DNA from: Paracoccus sp. IB05
Lineage (GTDB): Bacteria; Pseudomonadota; Alphaproteobacteria; Rhodobacterales; Rhodobacteraceae
Direction: 5' to 3'
Assembly: GCF_016405985.1 (NCBI RefSeq)
Contig: NZ_JAEFCF010000023.1
Coordinates: forward strand, 22,273-86,272
DNA length: 64,000 nt
Shown: piece after piece, positions 8,011 to 17,908 of the stretch
How positions within the stretch are numbered: position 1 is the first letter of the stretch
Layout of the letters: each line of letters starts with the position of its first letter
Notes under the pieces: generated by a model
The model's database searches: none
Seen by the model: only the letters and a program-made list of their open reading frames with translations
Told to the model about the DNA's origin: nothing
Made by a program: the position numbers and the translations under genes

Positions 8011-9072
8011 TCACCTGCCGCGAGAGCCAATCATGCCGACAATCTCTTTCGTCCTGGCAAGGATCGGGCTGGCAATGGCATCGGCGCGGTCAGCGCCTTC
8101 GCCAAGGATGCGGTCGATCCCGGCCGGGTCCTGCATGTAGCGGTTCATTGCCTCGGTGATCGGTGAAAGCTTTGCCACCGCAAGATCGGCGAGGCGCGGC
8201 TTGAAGGTGCCAAATTGCGCCCCGGCGAATTCCTGGATCACCGCTTCGGCGCTGACCCCGGCCAGGGCTGCGTAGATATTCACGAGGTTCTTCGCCTCGG
8301 GCCGGTCCTTCAGGCCCTCAACGGTCTCGGGCAGCGGGTTCGGATCGGTGGTCGCCTTGCGGATCTTCTTCGCGATCGTGTCGGCATCATCGGTGAGGTT
8401 GATGCGGCTGGCATCTGACGGGTCGGATTTCGACATTTTCTTCGTGCCGTCGCGCAAGGACATCACCCGGGTGGCGGTGCCCTCGATCAGCGGTTCGGTG
8501 ATCGGGAAGAAGTTGACGCCGTAATCATGGTTGAACTTCGCGGCAATGTCGCGGGTCAGTTCGAGATGCTGTTTCTGATCTTCGCCCACCGGCACGCCGG
8601 TCGTGTGATAGAGCAGGATATCCGCCGCCATCAGCGACGGATAGGCCAGGAGGCCAAGGCTGGAATTTTCGGCATTCTTGCCAGCGGTCTTATCCTTGAA
8701 CTGCGTCATCCGGTACATCCAGCCGATGCGGGCGACGCAGTTGAAGATCCAGGCCAGCTCGGCATGTCCCGTCACCTGGCTCTGGTTGAAGATGATCGAG
8801 CGCGCCGGGTCGATGCCGCTGGCCAGATAGGCCGCCGTGATCTCGCGCGTCTGGTGGCGCAGCTTTTCGGGATCCTGCCAGACGGTGATCGCATGCAGAT
8901 CGACGACGCAATAGATCGTCTCGATCCCCTCATCCTGCTTTTCGGCAAACCGCTTCAGCGCGCCGAGGTAATTCCCCAGCGTCATACCGCCCGAGGGCTG
9001 GATGCCGGAAAAGATCCGCGGCGTGAAACCTGGATTGGAGCCGCCCTGACCCGGGGTCTCTTGCGAGGACAT
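8011..9072 (-). CDS. trpS: tryptophanyl-tRNA synthetase
   Basis: Class I aminoacyl-tRNA synthetase that charges tRNA-Trp in the cytoplasm. At 353 residues it is close to the bacterial norm. The N-terminal signature [18 protein letters not shown] contains the HIGH-equivalent with Thr in place of the first His. The KMSKS loop is present near residue 214 ([12 protein letters not shown]) and the middle contains [15 protein letters not shown] at 9072 follows GGAGAG. It is divergent from the rhomboid-like gene, with 89 bp between. Confidence 0.97.
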   Translation of the reverse strand: MSSQETPGQGGSNPGFTPRIFSGIQPSGGMTLGNYLGALKRFAEKQDEGIETIYCVVDLHAITVWQDPEKLRHQTREITAAYLASGIDPARSIIFNQSQVTGHAELAWIFNCVARIGWMYRMTQFKDKTAGKNAENSSLGLLAYPSLMAADILLYHTTGVPVGEDQKQHLELTRDIAAKFNHDYGVNFFPITEPLIEGTATRVMSLRDGTKKMSKSDPSDASRINLTDDADTIAKKIRKATTDPNPLPETVEGLKDRPEAKNLVNIYAALAGVSAEAVIQEFAGAQFGTFKPRLADLAVAKLSPITEAMNRYMQDPAGIDRILGEGADRADAIASPILARTKEIVGMIGSRGR

Positions 9073-9161
9073 GATGCTCTCCGTCTGGAAAAACTGACCT
9101 GCACGGCGTAAGGCTTCGCAGGAGGGGCGTCAACATCGCGCCCGAAGGGGATGCGTGCCGC

Positions 9162-9851
9162 ATGTATGATACCGATCCGAATGCCAGCCCGATCAACCAG
9201 CTGCCCTGGGTCGTCTGGGTGCTGGCGCTTCCGATGATCGCGGCCGAGATCGTGCTGGGTCTCGCCGAGGCCGGGGTGATCGGGGGGCCGGGGGGCATCG
9301 GCTGGCGCCAGAGCGCCCTGATGGATTACGCGGTGGCGCGCAATGTCGTTGAGTATTTCTGGGCCAACCGGGTCTGGGATGAGCTGGCTCTGCGCTTTGC
9401 GGCCTTTCCCTTCGTGCATCAGACCACGACCAGCGCGCTGTTTGCGGTGGTCCTGTTGCTGGCGCTTGGCAAGATGGTCGGCGAGGTCTTCCGCTGGTGG
9501 GCTGTCCTGGGCGTGTTTTACGGGGCAAGCTGGGTCGGGGCCTTCGCCTTTATCGCGCTGGTGCCCTATGAAAATTACCCGCTGATCGGGGCCTATTCCG
9601 GGGTTTACGGGCTGATCGGGGCCTTTACCTTCCTTTTGTGGGTGCAGCTGATCGGGACCGGCTCGAATGGCTATCGCGCCTTCACGCTGATCGGGATGCT
9701 TCTGTTTGTGCAGCTTTTGTTCGGCGTGCTGTTCGGCGGCGGCTTTGAATGGATCGCCGAAGTGGCCGGTTTCGCCGCCGGTTTCGCGCTGTCCTTCCTT
9801 GTCAGCCCCGGCGGCTGGGGTCGGGTCCGCGCGCGGCTGCGTAATCGCTGA
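9162..9851 (+). CDS. rhomboid-family membrane protein, probably catalytically inactive
   Basis: A 229-residue polytopic inner-membrane protein with about six hydrophobic segments and the rhomboid fold signature. The serine region is GAYSGVYGLIG near residue 145, so the usual GxSG is reduced to AYSG. The segment where rhomboids carry the catalytic His (AHxxGxxxG) reads AEVAGFAAG near residue 200, with Glu in place of His. Loss of the Ser-His dyad suggests a pseudoprotease that binds membrane proteins rather than cutting them. The terminal FLVSPGGW is common in the alphaproteobacterial group as I recall it. Confidence 0.75.
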   Translation: MYDTDPNASPINQLPWVVWVLALPMIAAEIVLGLAEAGVIGGPGGIGWRQSALMDYAVARNVVEYFWANRVWDELALRFAAFPFVHQTTTSALFAVVLLLALGKMVGEVFRWWAVLGVFYGASWVGAFAFIALVPYENYPLIGAYSGVYGLIGAFTFLLWVQLIGTGSNGYRAFTLIGMLLFVQLLFGVLFGGGFEWIAEVAGFAAGFALSFLVSPGGWGRVRARLRNR

Positions 9852-9958
9852 ACTCGGTTGGTGCGCATGGGCTGTCCCGGCTGCGCGCGCCGGTTGGTTG
9901 CGCCTGTGCCGGAGATGGATGACAGAGGGGCCGATCCCAGGCACTGCAGGAAAGACCC

Positions 9959-10804
9959 ATGATCGGACCAAAAACCGGAGCCGCCATCTGCACCATTCTC
10001 TGGGGCTTCACCTATATGCTGGCCGGGCGCTGGCTGCCGCCGCATCCGGAAATGGCCGGCGCGGTGCGGGCGGTGGGGGGGGCCGGTTTCCTGTTTCTAC
10101 TGAGCCGCGAATTGCCTAAGGCGGGCTGGTGGGGCCGGATGATCGTGCTCGGGACGCTGAATGTCGGGTTCTTCTTCGGGCTGTTTTTCATCGGGGCGAT
10201 GCGGCTCCAGGGCGGGGTCGCGGCGGTGTTTCAGGCGCTTGGCCCGGTCCTCGTGCTGTTGATGGCCTGGGCGATCCTGCGCCGCCGGCCGACAGGGCTG
10301 CAATTCTTCGCGGTGCTGCTGGGCCTTGTGGGCGTGGCGATGGTTGTGCTGAAGGACGGTGCGGCGATTGACGGGATCGGGGTTGCGGCGATGCTGGGCT
10401 GTGTGCTGTCGATCTCGCTCGGGGGCGTGCTGCTCAGCCGCTGGGGCAGCCCGGGGATCAGCATCACTTCTTTCACGGCCTGGCAATTGCTGATCGGCGG
10501 TATCGAGCTGACGCTGGTCGCGCTTTTGATCGGCGATTTCCAGGGGCCGCTGACCGGGCTGAACATCGTGGCCTTTGTGATCCTTGCCATCGTGCTGACC
10601 GGGATCCCGTTCCTGTTGTGGTTCCGGGGGATCGAGGCGGTGGGGGCGGTCGCGATCATGCCGCTGATCCTCTTGACGCCGGTAACGGCGCTGGTGCTGG
10701 ATGCGGCCCTGTTGCAGATCATGCCCACGGCGCTGCAAATCGCCGGGGTTGTGGTGGTGATCTCATCGCTTCTGATCAATCAGCGCGCCATGGCGGCGCG
10801 CTGA
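9959..10804 (+). CDS. EamA/DMT-family transporter
   Basis: A 281-residue inner-membrane transporter of the drug/metabolite superfamily with ten predicted hydrophobic segments arranged as two EamA repeats (about 5-135 and 150-275). The N-terminal GAAICTILWGFTYMLAGRWLP is typical. Substrates of the family are metabolites or amino acids, usually exported; none can be assigned here. ATG at 9959 follows AGGAAAG. It is convergent with murJ, with only three bases between the stop codons. Confidence 0.88.
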   Translation: MIGPKTGAAICTILWGFTYMLAGRWLPPHPEMAGAVRAVGGAGFLFLLSRELPKAGWWGRMIVLGTLNVGFFFGLFFIGAMRLQGGVAAVFQALGPVLVLLMAWAILRRRPTGLQFFAVLLGLVGVAMVVLKDGAAIDGIGVAAMLGCVLSISLGGVLLSRWGSPGISITSFTAWQLLIGGIELTLVALLIGDFQGPLTGLNIVAFVILAIVLTGIPFLLWFRGIEAVGAVAIMPLILLTPVTALVLDAALLQIMPTALQIAGVVVVISSLLINQRAMAAR

Positions 10805-10807
10805 GAT

Positions 10808-12358
10808 TTACGCCCGCTTGCCGCGTCTGAGTGAGGATTTCAGATCGGCGAGGTTCATGGCGCCGGTGAGCGTCGCGGCAAGGAAATAGCTCGCCATCCC
10901 CGCCAGAACCAGGACCAGAAGCAACGGCGTCCGGGTGCCTTTTTCGGTCACGGCATCACCCAGGACCCAGACCAGCCCAAGCAGAACCGCACCCATCAGC
11001 AGCGAAGACAGGATGATCCGGGGCAGCCGCTTGCGGAACCGGTCATCCATCGTGGCCGAAATCCCCATGCTGCGCGAGCCAAGCCAGAGCTGGACCACCA
11101 TGATCCAGGCCGAAACCGTGGTCGCAATCGCCGCCGCGAGAAAGCCGATCAGCGGCATCAGCGCGACCGCGACAACCAGGTTCACCACCATCGCGACCAC
11201 GGCATAATTGAACGGGCGCCTCGTGTCATGGCGGGCGTAAAACTGCGGTTGCAGGACCTTGTGCAACACGAAGGCCGGCAGGCCCGCGCCGTAGATCGCC
11301 AGCGCCAGCGCGGTATTGTCGGCGGCATGGGCGCTATAGGCGCCACGCTCGAAAATCACGCCGATGATGGGCCGCGCGATCACGATCAGCGCCACAGCGG
11401 CGGGCAGGGTCAGCAAAAGCGCAAATTCCGCCCCGCGCGAGAAACTGAACCGCGCGCCCTCGGCATCCGAGGCCCGCAGCCGCCGCGCCAGTTCCGGCAG
11501 CAAGACGACGCCAATCGCGATCCCCACCACGCCCAGCGGCAGCTGGTAAAGCCGGTCGGCATTGTAAAGCCAGGTCATGGCGCCATCGGTATAGCTCGCA
11601 ACCCGGCGGCCAACGACCAGATTGACCTGAACCACGCCCCCCGCCAGTGCCGCCGGGGCGGCGATGATGGCAAGGCGTTTCAGCTCGGGCGTCCATTTCG
11701 GGAGCTGGAACGGCAGCGAAAACCCGAGCCGCTTCAGCGCCAGCCACACGGCCACAAGCTGCAACACGCCCGAGATCGAGATCGCCCAGGCCAGCGTGAC
11801 GCCCATATCCCAGCCGAACCGGCGCGCAAGCAGCATGCCCGCGATCATCGTCAGCGACAAAAGCGCGGTAACAGCCGAGGTTGCGAGGAACCGCCCCATC
11901 GAATTCAGCACGCCAGACAAAAGCGCGGTCAGCGAGATGAAAAGAATATAGGGAAATGCAATCCGGCCATAGGTGATCGCCAGATCAAAGCGGGTATCCA
12001 CCTCGAACCCGGCCGCGAGGATCCAGACCAGCACCGGCATCGCCACGATACAGACCGCCGAAAAGACCGCGAGAAAGGCCGCCATTGTCCAGAACGCGTC
12101 GCGGGCAAAGCCATTGGCATCCTCGCCCGCCTCCAGCTTTTTGGCATACATCGGCACAAAGGCCATGTTGAAGGCGCCCTCGGCGAACAACCGGCGGAAC
12201 ATGTTTGGCAAGGATTGCGCCGCGACCAGCGCCTGGCTGACCGGCCCGTCCCCCAGATAGGCCGCCATGAACATATCTCGCACGAGGCCCGCGACGCGTG
12301 AAATCAGCGTCCAGAAGCCTACGGTGAGGAAGCCCGCCACCAGCCGGATCGGTTTCAT
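10808..12358 (-). CDS. murJ: lipid II flippase MurJ
   Basis: Moves lipid-linked peptidoglycan precursor across the inner membrane. The 516 residues carry the typical N terminus (FLTVGFWTLISRVAGLVRDM), the family signature RRLFAEGAFNMAFVP and about fourteen hydrophobic segments. ATG at 12358 is chosen over upstream in-frame codons because the protein then starts directly with the conserved amphipathic segment; AGGAG lies about 12 bases upstream. It follows glnD by 37 bases on the same strand, an arrangement common in alphaproteobacteria. Confidence 0.95.
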   Translation of the reverse strand: MKPIRLVAGFLTVGFWTLISRVAGLVRDMFMAAYLGDGPVSQALVAAQSLPNMFRRLFAEGAFNMAFVPMYAKKLEAGEDANGFARDAFWTMAAFLAVFSAVCIVAMPVLVWILAAGFEVDTRFDLAITYGRIAFPYILFISLTALLSGVLNSMGRFLATSAVTALLSLTMIAGMLLARRFGWDMGVTLAWAISISGVLQLVAVWLALKRLGFSLPFQLPKWTPELKRLAIIAAPAALAGGVVQVNLVVGRRVASYTDGAMTWLYNADRLYQLPLGVVGIAIGVVLLPELARRLRASDAEGARFSFSRGAEFALLLTLPAAVALIVIARPIIGVIFERGAYSAHAADNTALALAIYGAGLPAFVLHKVLQPQFYARHDTRRPFNYAVVAMVVNLVVAVALMPLIGFLAAAIATTVSAWIMVVQLWLGSRSMGISATMDDRFRKRLPRIILSSLLMGAVLLGLVWVLGDAVTEKGTRTPLLLVLVLAGMASYFLAATLTGAMNLADLKSSLRRGKRA

Positions 12359-12395
12359 TTCGGGATCTGCTCCTCGCGCCTGCGATCTGTGTTGT

Positions 12396-15269
12396 TCAGC
12401 CCTGGGCCTGCGCCCGTTCTGCACCATCGCTTATCGCCTGGCGCAGCTTTTTTTCCAGCGCTTCCTGGCGCCGTTTTTCGTGCAGTTTCAGCCCGAACGT
12501 GTCTTTCACATAGAATGTGTCGACCACCTGGGCGCCGTAAGTCGCGATCACCGCCGAAACGATCGAGATGTTGTTATTCGCCAGCGTCCGGGTCAGGTCA
12601 TAAAGCAGACCCGGGCGGTCGCGGGTATCGACCTCGATGATCGTGTAGATATCCGAGCCTTCGTTATCGATGGTGATATGGGTCGGAAAGCGGAATTCAC
12701 GCTCGCGCCGTTTCACCTTGTCGCGGTCCTTCAGGGCCTCGCGCGCCACGACCTGGCCACGCAGCGTCTTTTCGATCATGCCACGCAGCCGGGGCAGGCG
12801 GGAAATCTCATAGGGGTGGCCCTCGGCATCCTGAACCCAGAACACTGCCGTGGCATAGCCGTCTTTCGACGTATAGGTGCGGGCATCGACCACATTGGCG
12901 CCCACCAGCGCCAGCGCGCCTGCGAGGCGCGAGAAGATACCGGGGTGATCGGCCAGCGCGAAACAGGCGCGGGTGGCATCGCGCGAGAGATCCGGCTCCA
13001 GATCGATCCGGATCTCGTCATCGCCGATCCCGAGCAGCAGCCGCGCGAAAACGGCCTGGGTCGAGGTTTCAAGCCCCTGCCAGTATTGCGGATAATGGCG
13101 TTGCGTCTCGGTACGCAGGTCTTTGGCGTCCCAGTCGGGCAGGGCCTCGCGCAGGGCCCGCTTCGCCTCATCGGCGCGGTTCTCGCGGTTGACGGTTTCC
13201 AGCCCCGCCTCCAGCGCCTCGGCAGTGACCTGGTGGAGCTGACGCAGCAGCATCGCTTTCCAGTTGTTCCAGGTGTTCGGCCCGACGCCCCGGATATCGC
13301 AGACCGTCAGCACCGTCAGCAGGTCAAGGCGTTTGCGGGTCTTTACCGCTTTGGCAAAATCCCTGACCGTGCGCGGATCCCCGATATCGCGTTTCTGCGC
13401 CATGTCGGACATCAGAAGATGCCAGCGCACCAGCCATTCGACTGTCTCGCATTCTTCATCATTCAGCCCAAGACGCGGCGTCACCCGCCGGGCGATCTGG
13501 GCGCCAAGGATCGAATGGTCCTCGGGTCGGCCCTTGCCGATATCATGCAGCAAAAGCGCGACATAAAGCACCTTGCGGCTCACGCCGGTCTTGAGGATTT
13601 CCGATGACAGCGGCAGCTCTTCGATCAGCTCTTCGCGTTCGATCTGCGCCAGGGTCGAGATGCATTGGATCGTGTGTTCATCCACCGTGTAGGAATGGTA
13701 GACGTTGAATTGCATCATCGCGACGATGGGCTCGAATTCGGGGATGAACGCGGCCAGCACGCCCAGCTCGTTCATCCGCCGGAGCGAGCGTTCCGGGTTG
13801 CCATGTTTCAGCAGCAGATCAAGGAAGATCCGCGCCGCTTCGGGGTCTTCGCGCATCTCGTCATCGATCAGCGCGAGATTCGCGGTGACCAGACGCATGA
13901 CATTCGGGTGCAGCAGATAGCCGGTCCGCAGCCCTTCCTCAAAAACGCGCAACAGATTCAGTTTATCTTTCAGGAACTCTGCCGGGTTCACCACGTCGAT
14001 CCGGCCCTGGACCAGGCGATAGCCCGGACGGACGCGTTTGGTCAGCTTGAACAGCCCCATCAGCGAGGCCTCGCGTTTGGCGTGCCGTGCCTCGAGCCCG
14101 GTCAGGAAGATGCGGGTCAGCTCGCCGACCCGGGTGGCATGGCGGAAGTAATCCTGCATGAAGATCTCGACCGCGCGCCGGCCACGGGCATCCTTATAGC
14201 CCATGCGCAACGCCACCTCGGGCTGGAGGTCGAAGGTCAGCTGATCGGTCGGACGCCCGGTGATGTAATGCAGATGGCTGCGCACCACCCAGAGGAAATC
14301 CTCGGCGGCGCGGAAGGTCTCATATTCCTCGCGGGTGAAGAGACCGGCATTCACCAGCCCCGCCGCTTTCGGCACCCGGTGCAGATATTTGCCGATCCAA
14401 TAGAGGGTCTGGAGGTCGCGCAGCCCCCCCTTGCCCTCTTTGACATTCGGCTCCAGCACATAGCGCTGGCCGCCCTGGCGGCGGTGGCGCTCGGTCCGCT
14501 CCGCGAGTTTCGCCTCGATGAATTCAGGCCCGGTTTTGCGGAAGACCTCATTCCAGAGCTTTTCGGCCAGATCCCCGGCCAGGGCTTCATCGCCGGTGAT
14601 GAAGCGTTTCTCGAGCATGGCGGTGCGGATCGTGATGTCTTCGCGCGCAAGGCGGAGGCAATCGCGGATGGTGCGGACCGCGTGGCCGACCTTCAGCTTC
14701 AGATCCCAGAGCATGTAAAGCATCGATTCAACCACGCATTCCGCCCATGGCGTGGTTTTCATCGGGGTCAGGAACAGAAGGTCGATATCGGAATGCGGCG
14801 CCATCTCGGCGCGTCCATAGCCGCCGACTGCGAGGATCGCGAGCCGTTCGGCATCGGTCGGGATCGCCACCGGATGCAGCTTTTGCGCGATGGTGAAGGC
14901 GATGATCACCAGCTGATCCGTCAGCCAGGCCTGGGCCGAGATCAGCGGCCTTGCCTCGGCCGGATGGTCGCGGAAGGCCTCGGCCAGGGCGGCATTGGCG
15001 CGGGTTTTTGCCGCAGCCAGATGCGCGACCGCAACGGCGCGCAAGGCCTTTCCGTCAAGCCCGGGGGCAAGATCGGCGAGGATCGCCGCCGTCACGGCCT
15101 CTGTGTCGATGATCGCGTCTTCGGGCAGCAAAAGCGCAATGGCAGCCGGAACAAATCCGGCTGCCTTGTCAGTTGTTTCTGGGCCGGTCCTGGAGGCCCT
15201 CTGTCCAGCCCGCTTGCGCGGGGCCGGATCAGAGCCCGGCGCCGGAGAAGCTGCGGGGCGCAGGGTCAA
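12396..15269 (-). CDS. glnD: bifunctional uridylyltransferase/uridylyl-removing enzyme GlnD
   Basis: The nitrogen sensor that adds UMP to PII proteins when glutamine is low and removes it when glutamine is high. In order it has an N-terminal nucleotidyltransferase domain (GGYGRAEMAPHSDIDLLF near residue 153), a central HD hydrolase domain (LLHDIGKGRPEDHS near 575) and two C-terminal ACT domains (about 750-830 and 860-940) for glutamine sensing. At 957 residues it is full length. The TTG start at 15269 lies behind AGGTGG and overlaps the end of the upstream lipoprotein gene by 41 bp. The first 40 residues are low-complexity, so the true start may be downstream. Confidence 0.95.
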   Translation of the reverse strand: MTLRPAASPAPGSDPAPRKRAGQRASRTGPETTDKAAGFVPAAIALLLPEDAIIDTEAVTAAILADLAPGLDGKALRAVAVAHLAAAKTRANAALAEAFRDHPAEARPLISAQAWLTDQLVIIAFTIAQKLHPVAIPTDAERLAILAVGGYGRAEMAPHSDIDLLFLTPMKTTPWAECVVESMLYMLWDLKLKVGHAVRTIRDCLRLAREDITIRTAMLEKRFITGDEALAGDLAEKLWNEVFRKTGPEFIEAKLAERTERHRRQGGQRYVLEPNVKEGKGGLRDLQTLYWIGKYLHRVPKAAGLVNAGLFTREEYETFRAAEDFLWVVRSHLHYITGRPTDQLTFDLQPEVALRMGYKDARGRRAVEIFMQDYFRHATRVGELTRIFLTGLEARHAKREASLMGLFKLTKRVRPGYRLVQGRIDVVNPAEFLKDKLNLLRVFEEGLRTGYLLHPNVMRLVTANLALIDDEMREDPEAARIFLDLLLKHGNPERSLRRMNELGVLAAFIPEFEPIVAMMQFNVYHSYTVDEHTIQCISTLAQIEREELIEELPLSSEILKTGVSRKVLYVALLLHDIGKGRPEDHSILGAQIARRVTPRLGLNDEECETVEWLVRWHLLMSDMAQKRDIGDPRTVRDFAKAVKTRKRLDLLTVLTVCDIRGVGPNTWNNWKAMLLRQLHQVTAEALEAGLETVNRENRADEAKRALREALPDWDAKDLRTETQRHYPQYWQGLETSTQAVFARLLLGIGDDEIRIDLEPDLSRDATRACFALADHPGIFSRLAGALALVGANVVDARTYTSKDGYATAVFWVQDAEGHPYEISRLPRLRGMIEKTLRGQVVAREALKDRDKVKRREREFRFPTHITIDNEGSDIYTIIEVDTRDRPGLLYDLTRTLANNNISIVSAVIATYGAQVVDTFYVKDTFGLKLHEKRRQEALEKKLRQAISDGAERAQAQG

Positions 15270-16401
15270 TCACGACCACCTGATTGTTGCGGATTTCGGC
15301 GACGGCGAGGCCGCGTTCATTGGTGCCATTGCTGCGCAGCCGGAAGATGCCGGAAACGCCCACGAAACCGGCATTCTGCGTCAGCGAGCCTGCGGACAGG
15401 TCATTGCCCTGCCGCGCCAGCGCGCCGATGGCAGCGATCCCGTCATAGGCGAGACCGGCAATCGGATGCGGTGCCGCGCCGTAAGAGGCCTGGTAGCGGT
15501 TCTGGAACTGTGCATAGAGATTGGGGTCGGGCAGGGTGAACCAGCCGCCCTGGATCCCCGGAAGACCGAGGGTCTGGGCCGGGACATCCCAGCGGGTCAG
15601 GCCAAGGAATTTCGCGGCATTGCGGTCAAGGCCATTGTCCAGCAGCAGCTGGCTCAAAAGCGGCAGCGCGCCTGCGGTATCCGCGGTCAGGAACAGGGCC
15701 GAGGCCCCGGTGTCGCGCACAGTGGAGACGATGCCCGGTGCGGCAGCCGATACGCCCTGCTGGCTGAAATCATAAGAGGCGACGCCCACGACCGTGCCGC
15801 CTGCGGCCGAGACCCCGCGCTGGATGGCGCGCTTGCCGGCCTCGCCTGCGCTATTCTTCTCATGCACGATCATGATGCGGTTGCGGCCCTGTCTGACCGC
15901 GTAAGAGGCCATGCGGCGGGCCGCATTGTCGAAGGTCGGGCCCAGCACAAAGACATTGCCGCCGGCGATATCGACATTGTTCGAGAAGGCGAGGACATTG
16001 ATCCCCTTGCCGGCCATGGCGACGCCTGCGGCATTGGCCTCCTGCGCGAAGACCGGGCCGAGGATGATTTCGGCGCCTTCGGCCACGGCCTGGATCGCGG
16101 CGGCAGAAGCCTGCGACGGGTTGCCGCCGGTCTGGTAGATGCGAAGATCGATCTTCACGCCCGAAAGATCGGCGGCAGCAAGGCGCGCGGCATTGGTCAG
16201 GCTGTTGGCGAGGATCTGGTCACTGGCCTGGCCGGACCCGCCGGGCACCAGCAGCGCCACCTGTACCGGCTTTGAACGGTCGGATTTGCCGGGCGTGCCG
16301 CCGCCACCGCCTTGCGGAACGCAGGCGGCAGCAAAGAGCGCGAAGAAGACAAAAAGGAACCGGCCCAGGGACTTGCGGGCCATCGGGAATGCGGACAACA
16401 T
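15229..16401 (-). CDS. LppC-like lipoprotein (penicillin-binding protein activator / periplasmic-binding fold)
   Basis: A 390-residue lipoprotein with lipobox FAAAC (Cys27), a Gly-rich linker, and a type I periplasmic-binding fold of the LppC/LpoA and branched-chain-amino-acid-receptor group (VQVALLVPGGSG, then GPVFAQEANAAG). In gammaproteobacteria LpoA activates PBP1A from the outer membrane; here that role is an inference from fold and solitary position. ATG at 16401 follows GAGGAG with good spacing. It is divergent from rsmI across about 99 bp and overlaps the glnD start. Confidence 0.88.
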   Translation of the reverse strand: MLSAFPMARKSLGRFLFVFFALFAAACVPQGGGGGTPGKSDRSKPVQVALLVPGGSGQASDQILANSLTNAARLAAADLSGVKIDLRIYQTGGNPSQASAAAIQAVAEGAEIILGPVFAQEANAAGVAMAGKGINVLAFSNNVDIAGGNVFVLGPTFDNAARRMASYAVRQGRNRIMIVHEKNSAGEAGKRAIQRGVSAAGGTVVGVASYDFSQQGVSAAAPGIVSTVRDTGASALFLTADTAGALPLLSQLLLDNGLDRNAAKFLGLTRWDVPAQTLGLPGIQGGWFTLPDPNLYAQFQNRYQASYGAAPHPIAGLAYDGIAAIGALARQGNDLSAGSLTQNAGFVGVSGIFRLRSNGTNERGLAVAEIRNNQVVVIDPAPRSFSGAGL

Positions 16402-16500
16402 CAGGTCTCCTCACGCGGGAACCGCCCTGAACAAGGGCGCGACGACAGCGCGAAGGTTAGTTGTTTCCGGGATCGAAGTAAACGCGCGCAGAGGAATGAG
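16402..16500. promoter_or_regulatory. divergent promoter region, lppC-like gene / rsmI
   Basis: A 99-bp spacer between two divergent start codons must carry promoters for both directions. I could not identify convincing -35/-10 pairs by eye. Confidence 0.4.
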
Positions 16501-17394
16501 ATGGTGGGAAGTTCGGAAAATTCTCCCCGCTGGCGGGCCTCCGCCGGTCGGGTCGAGCCTGGTCTGCATATGGTCGCCACTCCGATCGGGGCGGCGCGTG
16601 ACATCACGCTCAGGGCATTGGATATCCTTGCCGGGGCCGATGTGCTGGCGGCCGAGGATACCAGGACGCTCCGGCACCTGATGGAGATCCACGGCATCGC
16701 GCTGGAGGGACGACCGCTGATCGCGGTGCATGACCATAACGAGAAAGGCATCGCATCACGGATCACCGGGCTTCTCGCCGAGGGCAAATCGGTGGCCTAT
16801 GCCTCGGAAGCGGGGACACCGCTGATCTCGGATCCGGGCTTTGGCCTGGCGCGGGCGGCGGTGGAGGCGGGGGCGAAGGTGCTGGCCGCCCCCGGGGCCT
16901 CGGCGCTGCTGGCCGCTTTGGCGGTGGCCGGGTTGCCGACTGACCGCTTCCTCTTCGCGGGCTTTCCGCCGGTCGCCGCAGGCGAGAGGCAGCGGTTTCT
17001 CACCGGGGCCACGCGCGGCGACGCGACCCTGGTGCTGTACGAATCGCCCCGCCGGATCCGTAAGACGCTTGCGGAGCTGATCGCGATCTGCGGGCCGGAC
17101 CGACCGGTTGCTGTGTGCCGCGAGCTGACCAAAAGACACGAAGAAATCCTGCGTGGGTCGCTGGCCGAAGTGCTTGAACGTCTTGGTGATCAGGACCCAA
17201 AGGGCGAGATCGTGCTGGTTGTCGATCGCGGCGCGCCCGAACAGGTCGGACTGGAATCCATCGCCGTGGCGCTGGATCAGGCCCTTGCAACGATGCGCGT
17301 TAAGGAAGCAGCAGCATTTGTCGCGCAAACTCTGAATGTGCCGCGCCGTGAGGTCTATCAGATGGCCCTTGCGCGCAGTCAGAAACCGGAATGA
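16501..17394 (+). CDS. rsmI: 16S rRNA (cytidine1402-2'-O)-methyltransferase RsmI
   Basis: SAM-dependent enzyme that 2'-O-methylates C1402 in the ribosomal decoding centre. The 297-residue product has the tetrapyrrole-methylase fold: HMVATPIGAARDITLRAL at the N terminus, AAEDTRTLRHL, YASEAGTPLISDPG near residue 100 and LYESPRRI. ATG at 16501 lies behind GAGGAA. Although the frame stays open upstream to 16312, the conserved region starts after this ATG and the upstream part lies over the divergent lipoprotein gene. It is followed after 13 bases by yraN, a widely conserved pair. Confidence 0.95.
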   Translation: MVGSSENSPRWRASAGRVEPGLHMVATPIGAARDITLRALDILAGADVLAAEDTRTLRHLMEIHGIALEGRPLIAVHDHNEKGIASRITGLLAEGKSVAYASEAGTPLISDPGFGLARAAVEAGAKVLAAPGASALLAALAVAGLPTDRFLFAGFPPVAAGERQRFLTGATRGDATLVLYESPRRIRKTLAELIAICGPDRPVAVCRELTKRHEEILRGSLAEVLERLGDQDPKGEIVLVVDRGAPEQVGLESIAVALDQALATMRVKEAAAFVAQTLNVPRREVYQMALARSQKPE

Positions 17395-17407
17395 CGCAGG
17401 ACCTGCC

Positions 17408-17824
17408 ATGCCCCTTGATTTCGTTCAGGATGATATCGTTCCCTCTGCGCGGCGAAGACGCGGATTGTGCAGCCATCTGACCGGCCTCGCGGCCGAAGAA
17501 GCGGTTGCCCGCAAATATCAGGCGCAGGGCTATAAGATCCTCGCCAGGCGCTGGCGTGGGGCAGCCGGCGAGATCGATATTATTGCCGGCAAAGGCGATG
17601 ATCTCGCAATCGTCGAAGTCAAAAGCGCGCGCAGTCATGATATCGCAGCCGGGTATTTCGGGCACGCGCAGCAGATCCGGCTTGGCGCCTGTGCCGAGGA
17701 ATATCTCCGGGAAATCCACCTGGGCGGCCGCGATCCGATGACAATTGTGGATATGCGTTTTGATCTGGCGCTGGTTGATGGCCTGGGGCGCATCGACATC
17801 GCAGAGGCTGCCTTTTTTCTCTGA
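17408..17824 (+). CDS. yraN: YraN/UPF0102 family nuclease-fold protein
   Basis: A 138-residue protein of the UPF0102 group, which has a restriction-endonuclease-like (PD-(D/E)XK) fold. The N-terminal G...AEEAVARKY is followed by the characteristic RRWRGAAGEIDIIAG and IVEVKSAR, which supplies the E-x-K pair. Its role is unsettled; Holliday-junction or DNA-processing roles have been proposed from fold. ATG at 17408 gives the expected start; the upstream extension overlaps rsmI and is unlikely. Confidence 0.9.
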   Translation: MPLDFVQDDIVPSARRRRGLCSHLTGLAAEEAVARKYQAQGYKILARRWRGAAGEIDIIAGKGDDLAIVEVKSARSHDIAAGYFGHAQQIRLGACAEEYLREIHLGGRDPMTIVDMRFDLALVDGLGRIDIAEAAFFL

Positions 17825-17908
17825 TCCAAAGCCTGGCAAAAGGCACAGACGGGTTTGCATCGGCTGCCGCCTTGCGGCATCAAAGGGGCAGAACAGCCGG
17901 AGCATGTT

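Noticed and set aside
7737..8030. 97-codon minus-strand frame between the small unknown gene and trpS
   Set aside because: Overlaps the better-supported gene at 7409-7756, has odd composition, and shows no ribosome site.
12267..15539. Long plus-strand frames opposite murJ and glnD
   Set aside because: The minus-strand genes have full conserved domains. The opposite frames are low-complexity and Arg/Gln/His-rich.
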